This document shows, one piece after another, positions 33,820 through 46,491 of a stretch of DNA of 64,000 nt (its first letter is position 1; the number at the start of each line of letters is the position of its first letter). The position numbers and the translations under genes were made by a program. Source of the DNA: Lathyrus oleraceus (Eukaryota > Streptophyta > Magnoliopsida > Fabales > Fabaceae); contig NC_066579.1 in NCBI RefSeq assembly GCF_024323335.1, positions 241,279,652 through 241,343,651 on the forward strand. The letters run 5' to 3'. Below the pieces are notes generated by a model. That model saw only the letters and a program-made list of their open reading frames with translations, made no database searches and had not been told where the DNA came from.

Positions 33820-36134
33820 AAGGCTTAATTCACTTCAAACTTCAACCTAAAGGCGCATGAAATTCTGCACAAGTGAAATCCCAAACCTCCATTAAAGGAA
33901 TTTTGATTTTTCTCTCAATTTTTCAAGCTCAGATTTCAACTTCATTGGTTGATCTCTGAACTTCAATTCCTTAGCCTTGCTTCCTTGCTACCACAAGAAT
34001 AAGTTGCACTGAAGATTTGGATCAGATCGTGCCATTGAAAGCTGCTCTTCAAAGGTTTTCCCTCCAACTGTTTTCCTTCCAATCTCCTTGGATATTGATC
34101 ATTTTTTTTGTTGGTTAGTACCTCTGAAGTCCTCATGTGAGAGGCAATTGATTTGTGCATTTAATTTTGTGAATTGAGTAAGTTCAGTTTGAACACCATA
34201 TTTTTCCATCTCAGATTTCTCTCTCAATAGTGATCTTGAGTGGAAACTAAGGGTACAAGGGTGATGTACATCACCCCAGGTTTCGAATTGTATCTGGATC
34301 TTGAATTTTTGTTGAGGTTTTGAAACCTGCAATTCTGGCTGGAACAATGAGGTTCACCGGAGAAGACGGTGGTTTCCACCACCGTCCCCACGTGGATGAG
34401 TTCCTGGCCCTTGGATCCTTCGCTTCAGATCTAATCTTGGCTCTTGGTTTGGTTGACTTCATTTAATGCCATGTGTGATGTTGTTGACTCAAGTGTTCCA
34501 TGCGCGCGCGTCTCCCAGCCACCAGATGTGCCACGTCAATTAGTGAACCAAGATCCAAGCGCTGTGGAATATTTGCAATTCTGAAATTCCACTTTATTTT
34601 CTTTTATTCCAATTATTTTTAAAAATTCATAACTTCTTTATTTGGAATCACAAAATTATGGGACCAATTGCAAAAAAATTCTCTTGAATTCTAGTTTCTA
34701 AAAATGATTTTTAATTATTTTTGGGATTCCATTTAATATTTTTTGTGAATTTTCTCTTTTCTAGTTATTTTTAATTCATTTAAAATACTTTTCAATATTC
34801 AAAAATGCCAAAAATATTTTCTTAACATCTTTGAATGATGATGAATCTATGAAAAATATTCTCATCAATTTCTTAATTGATTTGAGATTTATTTGAGATT
34901 TTAGTTCAATTATGTTATTTTTCTTCATTTTTAATTGTTTAAAATTAGTTTCTGTTTTCAAAAAATGATGAATTTTTCTGTCAAACCTTGTTTGACCTTA
35001 TTAGACTTATGATGATCCAATTGGACTTTTCCAAGTTGATTTGAATTGGATTTGAAGTTTGACCTTTATTTGTTCATTTTATTTCAAGTATTATTTTAAA
35101 TCCAAAAAATACCAAATTATTTTAAGTCTTGACTTCTAAGCTTCATCTCACTTTTGTTTACCATTGATTGATGTTGATCTCATTCATGTTTGGTCAATGT
35201 GTTTTGCTTTTGTCATTTGAATTTCAATTATGTACATTCCATTTCCATCTTCTTCTCCTTCTTTTTCTTTTTGACCAATGAGTTAATGATTGGTGGTTAG
35301 CCTTGACACATGAGAGGCTTAACCTTCTTTGGTTCACATCAAATTCATCTTGATAAAAGATCAAGTGAATTGCTTTGCATTAGAGATAAGTTGCTTCTTG
35401 GTCAAGCAAAAAACCTAAATCCATACAAGGTCATTCTTCTTTTCTTTTGGCATGGCAAGTTGTAGGAGCTTGGCTTACTAGTCATGATCTCTAACTTGTG
35501 TTTAATTGCCTATAGTTTTATTGAACGGCCTCAGATAGGTGTGACTACTACATTAGTCTACTTACGATTGCATAACATAGCGCTAAATTGCCTTATGGCA
35601 CACTAACACTAACTACTAATTACTAAGTTTTTATTCAAGCATTTAATTCTTGCAATTTACTTTGATGCAATTTAATTTTTTACTCATTAATTCATTTGTC
35701 TTTGCCCTTTGCTCACTTGAGCTAATGTTTATGTTAATTCAATTTTCCTTTTGCTCACTTAAGCATATTATTGTGTATATACTATTGTCTTAAGTCAACT
35801 TTGACCTTATTTTGTGAATACTTTTCATTTGTAAATACAACTCACTCAAATGTTTTTGTGGTTCCAATAGCCACTTTTGCCAAAGCTTTTCATAAACATT
35901 AGCTATTAGGTTTGAGTTATCTTAGAGGTTGATATAATACTCACCTATATCCTTAGTGTTGGACTATAAGTCTTCCATGCTTATTATTGGGTTAACCCCT
36001 CACTAGCATGTTGAAGCTCTCCTCACATGGTGGATTTGTGGTTTTTGGGTTGAGTTTTCTCCCTTTGATAACAAAAGACCTTAAGGCTTTTGACCAATCA
36101 ATTCACCAACTTATTTTGAGATTTTTACCCCGAA

Positions 36135-36174
36135 CTACGAGGTTTTGATCCTACCTTTTTAAGATGGTACGTAG
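36135..36174 (+). other. LTR hairpin module (CTACG...CGTAG), N5
   Basis: Outer CTACG and CGTAG are intact; the inner stem is weaker (TACC with GGTA). The GTTTTGATCC between them is shared with N1 and N3. Confidence 0.5.
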
Positions 36175-36304
36175 GCAATGGGTTTATCCATTCAAACACA
36201 AAATTGTAAATAACTTGTATATTCTTTTCTCATCTCCCCAATCATGTTTGCACAAATATTTTCACAAATACCATCCTACCATACAACATTTGTAAAAAGG
36301 GCTC

Positions 36305-36346
36305 CCTTAGAGTACTAAGGATGTTTTGGGTGCTTAAAACCTTCCC
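36305..36346 (+). other. U5 double-hairpin module, N5
   Basis: Stem CCTTAG, loop AGTA, stem CTAAGG: both arms differ from the CCTAGG form of N1 and N7, yet all six pairs are kept. A degenerate second hairpin (GGTG with AACC) and TTCCC follow. Confidence 0.65.
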
Positions 36347-36540
36347 ATTGCATAACCAACCCCCTTACCCAGATCTCTGACATTTTTATTAGTTTTTGAT
36401 TTGATAAAACTTCTCGGTTTTTGTTCGCTTTCTAACCTTTCCTTTGGATAAATAGAAGTGTGGTGGCGACTCGAATTGTATGATTTACTTTTGATTTAGT
36501 CAATAAATCTAAAGGTAACGAATACCCCGCTACAGAAAAG

Positions 36541-36558
36541 TGGCGACTCTGTTGGGGA
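36541..36558 (+). other. N5 primer binding site
   Basis: tggcgactctgttgggga, one base different (C to T) from the other PBS copies, six bases after the LTR end. Confidence 0.9.
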
Positions 36559-37462
36559 AAAAAACATTTCCTAGTGGGTTTAGCCTACTTTTTACCTTTG
36601 TTGTATTGTATGTTTATATTTCTTTGTGACATATTTTTATGCAAATTTGGGATTACTGTATTATTTTTAATGATTGAGTTACTTGAAATATTCAATTGCT
36701 TGTGTGCTTGATGGTCTCTTGTGAGATGAGTTTTATACCCGAACTCGAGTGCACTTATGATAGGAGAATGGCATAGTCTTGTTGAGTTGTGTGGAGTTAT
36801 TCCTTAGCAAGTTGACTTGCAAGCCCATTCACTTGGTGGAGATTATGTTGGGATCAATAATGTCACACGAGTAGTCGTGGTTAGGCATTACTCTTTCCAA
36901 TATAAACCTTAGAAGCCAAGGACCTTAGATTACCTAGCCCATCTTGGCCTATTTTAGGACGTAGTGCGAAGGTCGCTCAAGTGTAAGATTTGATACGATT
37001 GTTACGCGATACTGCACTCATAAGAGTCTCTCTTGAGAATATTTTTGGAATACGAGTAGTCGTTTATCCGATAATATCCGAAAGATGGGATGATGACTAT
37101 GGGAACCTCTTGTAGAACATGATCGTCAGGTTTAACCATAGTACACTCCCTTTGGATGGTTCTTCACCGAGACTCCATGCTCGTGACTTGCAACAAACCC
37201 TTGATTCACAGTTAATCCGTTCTCGTATATCCTTAATAACAATGGAACTTGGGTGTTGATAAGGTGTAAACCATAATCCACCAAAATGGATGATTGATAT
37301 TAAGGATGACTTGATCCATCCTGTGACCTTTGTGTGGTGTGATTTGCTTGATCCTTGAGTGTGATTGTTGCATCCATGCATTCATGCATTCATACACATC
37401 CATATCATCAACAATGAGAATTTTTCAAGGAACTTAAGAGGTCTATTTGCAAATTTTCAGAC
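36559..37462 (+). other. N5 leader between PBS and ORF1
   Basis: Non-coding and alignable with 26906-27751 of N3. No supported gene. Confidence 0.65.
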
Positions 37463-37820
37463 ATGGATAAGCAAAGAAGGAAGACGAAGAAGTATAGTTT
37501 CAGACAACCCGACTTGAAAGAGTTAAGTAGTTTGACATCCTATGTATTAGACCCCTTGGAGTTCAAGGCTTATCATGGGAAGCTTCTGTCTATTCTTTTT
37601 ACTCAGGTGGATGAAGGTCTGATGAGTGTGTTGGTGCAGTTCTATGATCCCTTGTACCGTTGCTTCACTTTTCTGGATTTCCAGCTTTTGCCTACGCTTG
37701 AGGAGTATGCCTATCTTGTGGGTATACCTATTTTAGATCAGTTGTCGTTCAGTGGCTTGGAGAGAGTTCCTTCTTCTCAAGAGATTACTGATCTGTTGCA
37801 TATAGATGAATCTATTGTTA

Positions 37821-37825
37821 GTACT
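37821..37825 (+). repeat. N6 target duplication, left copy (gtact)
   Basis: Exactly matches gtact at 40014-40018, fixing both ends of N6. Confidence 0.95.
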
Positions 37826-40013
37826 TGTAACACCCTTCTAAAATACCCCAATAATTAATTAAAACAACAAAATATGAATCAGAGTAGATATGCAATTTCA
37901 GGGTGTCACACTTGACACTTCACACCATTCACCAAAATAACTTGTCATGCTCATTTATTAATCAAAATAAAACATTGCACAATTCGCAGCGGATAGAAAT
38001 CTAACAACATGCAAACCATGTAACACATTTCATGTAAAATTGTTCAACAACCAAAAATGAAAACAAAGTAAAACATCCCGTCCCGATGTTACATATACCA
38101 GAGCATGACCCACTAAGGAACTACACTAGACTCCAAGCACTAGCTTCTACTCAATCACTGCTCGTTACCTGAAACATAGTTGTAAGGGTGAGTTCCTCAA
38201 TCGATATAATAAGCATTATAAAATACCATGTAATGCTAAGTAAATTAACACATTCATCACCCTAATCATATCACACATTCAGCAACGGCAACATCAACTC
38301 ATAATCATACTCAACACAAACACAAAACACACGTATAATATTGGAATACATCCATTCATATTATACGCCATACATACATTATGAAATGAGACTCCATGCT
38401 GCGGTACCGACTATTCGTGAACACATAGTTCAACCTCACCGATCAAACCCAGATACGGCTACCAAGCTCACTAGTCCCACTCATTTGAGACCTAGTGACT
38501 CCCTCACTAATTCCTCACCATGGGAATTAGCTACCACCATAAAGGCTATGCTATGCACGCTAAATCACCTAGCATGCAAACATCAACAACAATCCACAAT
38601 GGACATATGCTCACACTCTAAGCCATAAACAGTCCATCCACAATTGCATACATAATAGATATATTCACAGCATTATGCATACCATCATACATCATCAGCA
38701 TATTTATCACAGAATCATATCATGTCATGCCAAATAATAAATCACAGTATTAGCACACTCTACTAATACCTATACTGCTCAAAACAACGGGAAATGATCC
38801 CTACTATATCATACATCAGCTAAATTACATCACTCAGCTGAAACGACCAAAACTGCACAACAACAGCTCAGAAAATCAAACTTCTGCCCATACACGTATG
38901 CCTCATGCCCATACGCGTATGGCACATTTCCTAGCCAAGCCCATACAATATGTACACATAATTCCATTCCAAAACGTACACAATATTTAAATATCAATTT
39001 TTCACTTTTCAAACAGTGTTAACCTGTTAACGTATTTGGTTAACCTGTCAACGCAAGACAGAATACAAGTTTTTCAGTATTTCAACAGTGTTAACCGGTT
39101 AACGCCCTGGGTTAACCTGTTAACGCAAGACAGAATACAAATTTAACAGTTTTTCAACAGTGTTAACCGGTTAACGCCCTGGGTTAACCTGTTAACGCAA
39201 GACAGAATGCAATTCTAACAGTATTTCAACAGTGTTAACCTGTTAACGCATTTGGTTAACCTGTTAACGCAAGACAGAAACTAATTTTTTTAATTATCAT
39301 AACAGTGTTAACCGGTTAACGCCCTGGGTTAACCGGTTAACGCAAAACAGAAAGTTGTTTCTGCGCTAACAACGAACAGAATGCAGAATTACCCGCATTT
39401 TTCGCCGTTGGAGGACTTCCGGACCTCCGATTTCGATTCCGTAAAAAGCTACACGTCTAGAAAATTACGACTCATCTAAATATAGATTCATTCACAGTTT
39501 TAACGTAATTTATTCATCACAATTCAAGGGTATTTATCAAAACCTAATAATTCCAATTCAAGCCAATTAAGGATTTCAACCTAAAACATGTTCCTACCCA
39601 TTGACCCAATCATACTAACCCATAATAATAAGGATTTCCCCCCTTACCTGAGTTAATCCGACAAATCCTTTAACTTCAAGCTTTTCCCTTCTTCAACCCT
39701 TTTTCTCTTGCTCTTCCTTTTTGCCCTTTTTCCACTTTTTAGTCGCTTCTCTGTTTTCACGTGTAAAAACCTTTTTACTAAATGGGACTCTTTACTTATT
39801 CCAAAAATCGTTCCAATTCCAACTTTATTATTCCAATAATAATAATCCAATAATATTCCAATTATTTAATTAAATTAATAAATCTACTAATAATAATATA
39901 TATGAATGGTTTATCTTTTATTTTGAAAAATAATACCCTCTCATTCATATTATCATCATAATATACTATTAAACTTAAATTAAATAATTATCATATTTTA
40001 TCGGGTTGTTACA
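37826..40013 (-). mobile_element. N6: solo LTR, 2188 bp, chromovirus-like
   Basis: Flanked by a perfect 5-bp duplication and bounded by TGTAACACCC (left) and GGGTTGTTACA (right), which are near-inverted ends. It has no PBS, no coding domain and no second LTR, so it is most simply a solo LTR left by recombination. The minus orientation is favoured: there it ends in GGGTGTTACA, carries a late aataaatgag polyadenylation-like site, and has a donor-like CAGGTAAGG, as in legume Tekay-type chromovirus LTRs (family from memory). A 72-bp tandem array fills 39012-39353. Confidence 0.85.
39012..39353. repeat. 72-bp tandem array of GTTAAC palindromes in N6
   Basis: Units start at 39012, 39084, 39156, 39228 and 39301 (period 72, 72, 72, 73), the last partial. 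Each contains aacagtg followed by two copies of GTTAACCNGTTAACG separated by CCCTGG or TATTTGG-like spacers. The form GTTAACCGGTTAAC is a perfect 14-bp palindrome. Confidence 0.95.
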
Positions 40014-41107
40014 GTACTCATATGACTACCAAAGGTGGAATTCAAGGTCTCCCATCTGATTTCCTCATTGCTCAAGCTACTTATTTTGGGAAGGCCATGA
40101 GTGAGGACGCCTTTGAGGCCATATTTGTACTTCTCATCTATGTGCTAGTGTTATTCCCCAACATCTACGATTTCGTGGATGTGAACATTATTAGGATTTT
40201 CTCTACTCTTAATCTCGTTCCTACTCTGTTGGGTGACACTTATTTCTCTTTGCATATGAGGAATGCAAAGGGTGGCGGTACCATTGTATGTTGTTTGCCT
40301 CTATTGTACAAGTGGTTTATTTCGCACTTGCCACAGACGCTCGCCTTCAAGGAGAACAAAGGATGTCTACGGTGGTCCACGAGACTTATGTCTCTCACTA
40401 ATGATGATATCTTTTGGTACAACCATGTATATGATGGTGTGCAGATTATTGACTCTTGTGGTGAATTCCCCAATGTGCCTCTTCTTGGTACATGTGGTGG
40501 GATTAACTACAACCCTGTTTTGGCACGTCGTCAACTTGGGTTCCCCTTATAGGATAAACCTGATAACATTTTGTTAGAAGGTGTGTTCTTTCAAGAGGGT
40601 AAAGATCCCCAAAACTTGAAGGGTAGGATGGTCCGCGCTTGGCGCAAGATTCATAGGAAGGGAAGGAAAGAGCTTGGTCTGAAGAATTGTATTGCTTTGG
40701 AACCCTATACCTCGTGGGTTAGGAGGAGAGCTTCTGAGTACCGTATGCCCTATGACTATCCAAGACCTACACCTATGGTTATGGTCGGGACTTCAACCCT
40801 CCCTAACCAAGGAGCAGATGGGTTGAGAGATGAAGATTGTTCGTGTGCTTGGGTCCCTGAGCGAGAGGAGCTACTTCAGCAGCTTAGAGATAAGGATGCT
40901 TTGATAGAGTTTTTGGAGCATCAGGTTATTGACGAGCCTGACGATGTGGTGACTTCTCTTCTTCCTCAGTCTTCCAGGTTTTGGAAGAGGAAGTATGACT
41001 GACTCGCCAAGGAGAAGGCGGATATGGAGGCAGCCTATGAAAGAGAGGTGAAGAGGCTTCGTGAAGCTTATCTTCCGGTCTCGAGAGCTTTGGACTATTG
41101 TTTCTAG

Positions 41108-41390
41108 GGTTCCATAGGATGTTCATTTTCCTTCTCTCTTGTATTGTATTTTGGTTACCAAGACTGTACTTCTTTGGTGTAAATTTTTTTCCCATATATT
41201 ATTGATATGATTATTCCATATATGTCTAAATGATCAGTATTTCCAAATATTTGCAAATAGAACTCTAAAAGTTCCTCTGAATAAAAATAAAATCATATGC
41301 ACAAGCATTGCATGCATCATGTGCATAAGCAGGTTTTGTTTCAGGCTTCTTGATCAGTGGTCTAACTCTGTGTTCTTCATTTATTTTGAA
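41108..41390 (+). other. ORF1-gag spacer, N5
   Basis: AT-rich and similar to 29258-29482 of N3, with ttttgtttcag at 41334-41343 as a splice-acceptor-like site. The gag start codon found in N3 is not preserved here. Confidence 0.5.
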
Positions 41391-44300
41391 GACAAGCTGA
41401 CGCACCGGTACTATACCAGAGCCAACTCATCAAAGCTAATGGATCACCTCGAGTAAGAGAACAGAGAACTCAAGGAGGAAGTGGCAAGATTGACTGCCCT
41501 GAGGGACTCTTTCTTGGCCACCCAAAGCCAGTCTTCTCCAACGCCTTCAACTCCTCCCCAAAGGACGGTCATTTCAGAGGTTGCTTCCTCTACCGTGCCT
41601 GCTGCCAGTGCTCACTTTTCTTCGTCTGCTATGCCAGCCGGGTTTCCCTGGGGGATGCCCGCTAATTTTGTGCTAGAGGGTCTCGCCCCTACATTTGCTT
41701 CTCTGCCGGCATCTAACCCGGTCCTTGTTGTGCCACCTCTAGTCGTGCATACTTTGCCGGGAGTTGATGACACCATTTATCACTCTGAGCCATCTGATGG
41801 CCCATACGTGTACGAGAAAATGGACGCTATGAATGATCAATTCCTTGAGCTGCGCAAGGAACTTAAAACTCTCAGAGGGAAGGACCTATTCGACAAATCT
41901 ACTGTTGAGCTATGTCTCGTACCAAATGTCAAGATTCCTATCAAGTTCAAAGTGCCTGACTTTGAAAATTACAAAGGAAATACTTTCCCGCTCAGCCATC
42001 TTGTGATGTACGCACGCAAGATGTCGACTCAGACTGACAACGATCAACTCCTCATCCACTACTTCCATGACAGCCTTTCCGGTGCCGCATTGAGATGGTA
42101 TATGGGCCTGGATAGTGCGAACATCCGCTCCTTCAACGACCTTGGTGAAGCCTTCGTCAAGCAGTACAAGTACAATGTTGATATGGCTCCCGATAGGGAC
42201 CAACTGAGGGCTATGTCCCAGAAGGAGAAAGAAACATTCAAGGAGTACGCCCAAAGGTGGCGTGAATTGGCTGCACAGATTGTGCCCCCGCTCGAAGAGA
42301 AAGAAATGACGAAGATCTTTCTCAAGACTTTAAGCTTTTTCTACTACGAGCGGATGATTGCTAGTGCTCCTTCTGACTTCACCGAGATGGTGAACATGGG
42401 GATGCGACTAGAATAGGGAGTCAGGGAAGGGCGCCTGACCAGAGAAGAAGGCTATTCTGCCAAACGTTATGGGGAGTTTGCCAAGAAGAAAGATGGAGAG
42501 GCGCATGCTGTGTTCTCCCATGTCAAATCAAGAAGACCCTCTATGAAGAGGAAGACTATGCGTCCCGCCAGTAACCAGCACCAGGTGGCTCATATAGCAC
42601 CTACATTCAGAGAAAACCAACATTATCAGCATCAGAACCAGCAACAACAACATCAACAATATCAACAGCAACAACATCGTTCGCGACAGCAGGCCTACCA
42701 TCCTCGAAACAACAATCAAACCAGCACTAGCTATGATAGGAAGAGGGTCACTTTTGATCCTATTCCAATGACTTATGCAGAGTTATATCCTTCACTGATT
42801 TAAATGAAATTAGTTACTCCACGTGACCCACCTGCTGTACCTACCAACCCTCAGTGGTGGTACAAGCCCGAGCTTCACTGTGTTTATCATTCCGGTGCTC
42901 CCGGATATGATGTGGAGAATTGTTACCCTCTCAAAACCAAGGTTCAGGACCTTGTTAGAAGCGGTATTTTGTTTTCGAGGATGTAGGTCCTAATGTGAAG
43001 AAGAACCCATTGCCCGAGCATGGGAAATCTGCTGTTAATATGGTTCAGGGTTGCCCTGGTAAATACAAGGTCAAATATGTCAGCCATATCAGACAATCTT
43101 TGGTTGAGATGCACATATTGTTATGTGGATACAATCATTATGAGCATGACCATGACAACTACCGTGTATGCACTGTCAATGAGAGGGGATGTCGTCAAGT
43201 TAGGAAAGACATCCAAGAAATGTTGGATCAGGGTGTGATCGAGATACTTCAGAATCGTGATGAGGACGAAGTTAATGTTATATCCCCTGTGTTCAGATTT
43301 CCTGAGCCTGTTGTTGTCAGATATGATGGCAGCAAGCAAAAGGCCTCTCTTACTCTCATTATTAAGCCAGTTGGCCCTGTTCCATACTCTTCCGACAAGG
43401 CTGTTCCCTATCGATATAATACGGTTGCATTAGAAGATGGGAAGGAGGTGCATCTACCCTCCACTTCTGTGACCAGTATTTCTGATGTTAGTGGTTTGAC
43501 CCTCAGTCGTCGTGTTTTCTCGATGCCGCCGAAACCCCAGGTTGACACCAGAAGAACTGATGCTATTGAGAGTGTTGCCCATCTTGTGGGGAATTCTTCT
43601 TCTTCTCCGAATCCGGCACTTGTTGTTGATAGACCTGCCGTGACTGCTAGAGCTTCTGTCCCTGCTGGCCAGAATGGCGTGTTGAGAGAGGACTGTGATG
43701 AGATGCTGAGGCTCATCAAGAGGAGCGAGTATAATGTTGTAGATCAGCTGCTACAAACTCCTTCAAAGATCTCTGTGCTATCTTTGTTGATGAACTCCGA
43801 GCCATACCGCGAAACTTTGCAAAGGGTGTTGGACGTGGCATACGTGGATCACGATGTCACCATAGAACAGTTTGATAACATTGTTGCAAACATTACTGCT
43901 TGTAACAACCTGAGTTTCTGCGATGCTGATCTTCTCGAGGAGGGAAAGGACCACAATTTGGCACTACACATCTCTATGAGCTGCAAGGATGATGCCCTGT
44001 CTAATGTGTTGGTAGACACAGGATCATCGCTGAATGTGTTGCTAAAATCCACTCTGGCGAAATTGTCATATCAGGGGCCTCCCATGAGGCAGAGTGGAGT
44101 GGTTGTGAAAGCTTTTGATGGATCACGTAAAACTGTGATTGGCGAGGTTGAGCTCCTAATCAAGATAGGACCTAGTGATTTCCAGATCACTTTTCAGGTC
44201 ATGGATATTCACCCATCATATAGCTGTTTGTTAAGCAGACCATGGATTCACGAGGCAGGCGCCGTGACATCCACCCTACACCAAAAGTTAAAGTTCGTGA

Positions 44301-44748
44301 AGAACAAGAAGTTGGTGGTGGTAGGGGAGAGAAGGCTCTCTTGGTAAGCCATTTGTCTTCCTTTTCTTACATTGATGCTGAGGATGAGGTTGGGACGCCG
44401 TTCCAAGCCTTGTCTATTGCTGAGCCTTCTAAGAAAGGAACTTCTTCATTTGCATCCTACAATGATGCGAAGTTGGCCATTGAGCATGGCGCAACTACTG
44501 GTTTAGGACAAATGATTAAGCTGGAAGACAATAAATCTCGGGCTGGCATAGGGTATTCTTCAGGCACTTTCAACAAGCACGGTCTATTTCAGAGTGGTGG
44601 TTTCATCCACACGGTCGAAGACCAAGAGCCTGTTGTTATAGTGGAAGATGATGTAGAGGAAGATTCTGGCAACTTTGTCATCCCTGGAGGAGTCTGCAAT
44701 AATTGGGTCGCTGTTGATGTTCCAACAGTTGTCCATAAGTCCACGTAA
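41391..44748 (+). pseudogene. N5 gag-pro, stops and frameshifts
   Basis: The frame from KLTHRYYTRAN has stops at 41454 (TAA), 42414 (TAG) and 42801 (TAA), a frameshift near 42970 and another near 44320. Domains: coiled-coil N-terminus, P/S/T-rich linker, Gag core (about 41930-42410, with RWYMGLDSAN), a Q-rich stretch (42630-42690), a CHHC knuckle-like motif (CVYHSGAPGYDVENC, with Y in place of the second His), a protease with VDTGSSLNV (about 44010) and LLSRPWIHEAG (relatives have LLGRPWIH), then a G-patch-like tail GLGQMIKLED...AGIGYSSG (about 44500-44565). It aligns with N3 over its full length. Not translatable as one protein. Confidence 0.9.
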
Positions 44749-45011
44749 TGTTCATTTTTGTTTAAAAACCCTTCTCCCATGCCAAAAGGAGAAGTGATGA
44801 CATTGTTGGCACATAAATACAATGATATTCATTCAATAATTACATATTAAATGTTTGTTTTTCCAAATTATTTTCACTTTTTTCTTTTTTGCAAAAAATT
44901 GGTGATCACAAAAAACCCTAAAAAAGAGAATAAAATCAATCTTTTCATCTGCATAATGATTTGCCTTGTTTGAATTCTAAAATCTCTTTTATATCCAAAA
45001 TCATTATGCAG
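44749..45011 (+). other. N5 probable gag-pro/pol intron
   Basis: AT-rich spacer ending TCATTATGCAG at 45011, immediately before the pol frame (LIKPIEHNDPTPSPNF). A GTAATG donor lies at the gag-pro stop (about 44745). Position and ends fit the spliced intron known in Ogre elements. Confidence 0.6.
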
Positions 45012-45263
45012 GTTGATCAAACCCATTGAACATAATGATCCAACACCATCTCCCAACTTTGAGTTCCTTGTATTTGAGGTAGAAGAAGATGATGTTGAAG
45101 AGATCATGATGAGATTACTCGTCTGCTTGAGTATGAAGAGAAGATCATTCAGCCGTATCTCGAGAATCTGGAAACAGTCAACTTGTGGTGTAAAGATTGT
45201 GTTCGCGAAGTGAAGATTGGGGCACTCCTGGAAGAGTCTGTAAAGAAGGGGTTGATTGAGTTG
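45012..45263 (+). pseudogene. N5 pol start, truncated by N7
   Basis: Begins with the acidic pol N-terminus (HNDPTPSPNFEF, EVEEDDVEE), is then frameshifted near 45105, and resumes with CVREVKIGALLEESVKKG. It stops at LIEL, where N7 is inserted. No catalytic RT motif is reached. Confidence 0.85.
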
Positions 45264-46221
45264 TGTAGTAAATCCAAGGTAAATCATACAAAGTTGAGTC
45301 GCCACCTCACTTCTATTTATCCAAAGGAGTGGTTAGAAAGTGAACAAAAACCTAAAAGTTTTACAAGCAAAACTAGTAAAAGAAACAGAGATCTGGGTAA
45401 GGGGGTTGGTTATGCAATGGGAAGGTGTTAGGCACCCAAAACATCCTAGGTACTCCTAGGGAGCCCTTTTCACACTTGTTGCAAAGGTTATTGTTTTGTG
45501 AAAAATTTATTTGTGCAAACATGATTGAAGAGATGAGAAGAGAATATACAAGTTATTTACATTTTGTGTTTGGATGGATAAACCCATTGCCTACGTACCC
45601 TCTTATGAAAAGATTAGGATCAAAACCTCGTATTTCAGGGTAAAAATCTCAAAATAAAATGAGTGGATTGATTGGTCCAAAAGCCTTAAGGTCTTTTGTT
45701 ATCAAAGGGAGAAAACTCAACCTAAAACGACAAATCCACCATGTGAGGATAGCTTCAACATGCTAGTGAGGGGTTAACCCTATAATAAGCATGGAAGACT
45801 CATTGTCCATCACTAAGGATATAGGTGAGTATTACATCTACCACAAGGAAAACTCAAACCTAATAGCTAAAGGTTATGGAAAATTTGATTAAGAAGTGGC
45901 TATTGAAACCACAAAAGAATTTGAATGGGTTATATTTACCAATTAAAAGTATATACAAAATGGTCAAAGTTGACTTAAAGATTCAATTCAAAATGAGTGT
46001 TATGAAAAGAAAGTTTGAAAATCAAGAGCATAAGGCTTATGTTTCTAATGTTGAAAACAAGTGAAATGTTTGCACAAAAAGAGTTTTGGCTTGGGTTAGG
46101 GTGGAGAGATAAAGAAGAGGGGGTAAGTTCTAAAGAGAACAAAAAGATGATGGTTAAGAAGTGAAACCACACAAGGAGTTCCTCTCTTGAGATCATATAG
46201 ATGATCCAAGTAGATCTCATC
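45264..46221 (-). mobile_element. N7 3' LTR, segment next to N5
   Basis: Reverse complement of an Ogre U5: gagtcgccacctcacttc at 45296 matches the N5 LTR near 36455-36473 inverted. It includes the U5 double hairpin (45419-45460) and a damaged CTACG/CGTAG module (45591-45633). The last five bases before N8 are tcatc. Confidence 0.88.
45419..45460 (-). other. U5 double-hairpin module, N7
   Basis: Sense stem CCTAGG, loop AGTA, stem CCTAGG (45460-45445), then GGTG-CCTAA-CACC and TTCCC, as in N1. Confidence 0.6.
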
Positions 46222-46361
46222 TGTCATACCCCAAAATTTGCCCGTTAATATTACGAGGCATTTTTCAAGGCACTCCAACTTATTTTTCAAGACATTGATC
46301 TTAAGGGAACAAAGACCCAGCATATAGGTGACCAAATCCAGAAAATGGCCTAAACTGGTAT

Positions 46362-46430
46362 GCTCGCTAGGCGAGCAAATCCTTCGCCTAGCGAACCCTT
46401 CGCTACACCACTCGCCTAGCGAAGCTTGCG
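46362..46430 (+). promoter_or_regulatory. Palindrome cluster upstream of N8 TATA
   Basis: GCTCGCTAGGCGAGC (46362-46376), TTCGCCTAGCGAA (46383-46395) and CTCGCCTAGCGAAG (46411-46424) share the core CGCTAGGCG or its complement and lie 55-120 bp before TATAAATA. A second group lies at 46901-46976, and copies are in the 3' LTR (53821-53889). Regulatory function is inferred from position only. Confidence 0.5.
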
Positions 46431-46483
46431 AATACCAGAATTTTTGGGCTTCATTCTGAGCCCATTAGGTCACAAAAAATCAC

Positions 46484-46491
46484 TATAAATA
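46484..46491 (+). promoter_or_regulatory. N8 5' LTR TATA box
   Basis: TATAAATA in the context actataaatacc; the twin is at 53943-53950. Confidence 0.65.

Larger units (their letters stand above)
32296..36534 (+). mobile_element. N5 5' LTR (4239 bp)
   Basis: Starts TGTAAGACCCTAATTTTG and ends CCCCGCTACA. TATA box at 33811-33819; CTACG...CGTAG module at 36135-36174; U5 double hairpin at 36305-36346. It is a full-length reference for the truncated Ogre LTRs N1, N3 and N7. The short ORFs within it are not supported as genes. Confidence 0.93.
37463..41107 (+). pseudogene. N5 ORF1 (Ogre extra ORF), split by N6
   Basis: Begins MDKQRRKTKKYSF, parallel to the N3 start. After 121 codons N6 intervenes (37826-40013); with N6 and one target-duplication copy left out, the frame resumes at 40019. 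Stops interrupt at 40550 (TAG, where N3 has a sense codon after GFPL) and 41000 (TGA); the natural end is probably TAG at 41105-41107. Conserved blocks include LVQFYDPLYRCFTF, GGGTIVCCLPLLYKWF, ARRQLGFPL and a C-terminal coiled-coil-like REELLQQLRDKDALIEFLE. Function unknown, as for N3. Confidence 0.87.
32296..45263 (+). mobile_element. N5: Ogre element, 5' part, broken by N6 and N7
   Basis: Order: 5' LTR 32296-36534, PBS 36541-36558, leader, ORF1 37463-41107 (split by the solo LTR N6), gag-pro 41391-44748, probable intron, pol start 45012-45263, then N7. It has several stops and frameshifts but is less decayed than N3. The rest of pol and the 3' LTR lie beyond N7, outside the window. Confidence 0.92.

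Noticed and set aside
38341..38628. 95-codon ORF in N6
   Set aside because: It lies in a solo LTR, antisense to the favoured orientation, with no recognisable domain.
37826..40013. DNA transposon or small non-autonomous TIR element
   Set aside because: Ends look like short inverted repeats, but TG...CA ends, the 5-bp duplication and LTR-like content fit a solo LTR better.
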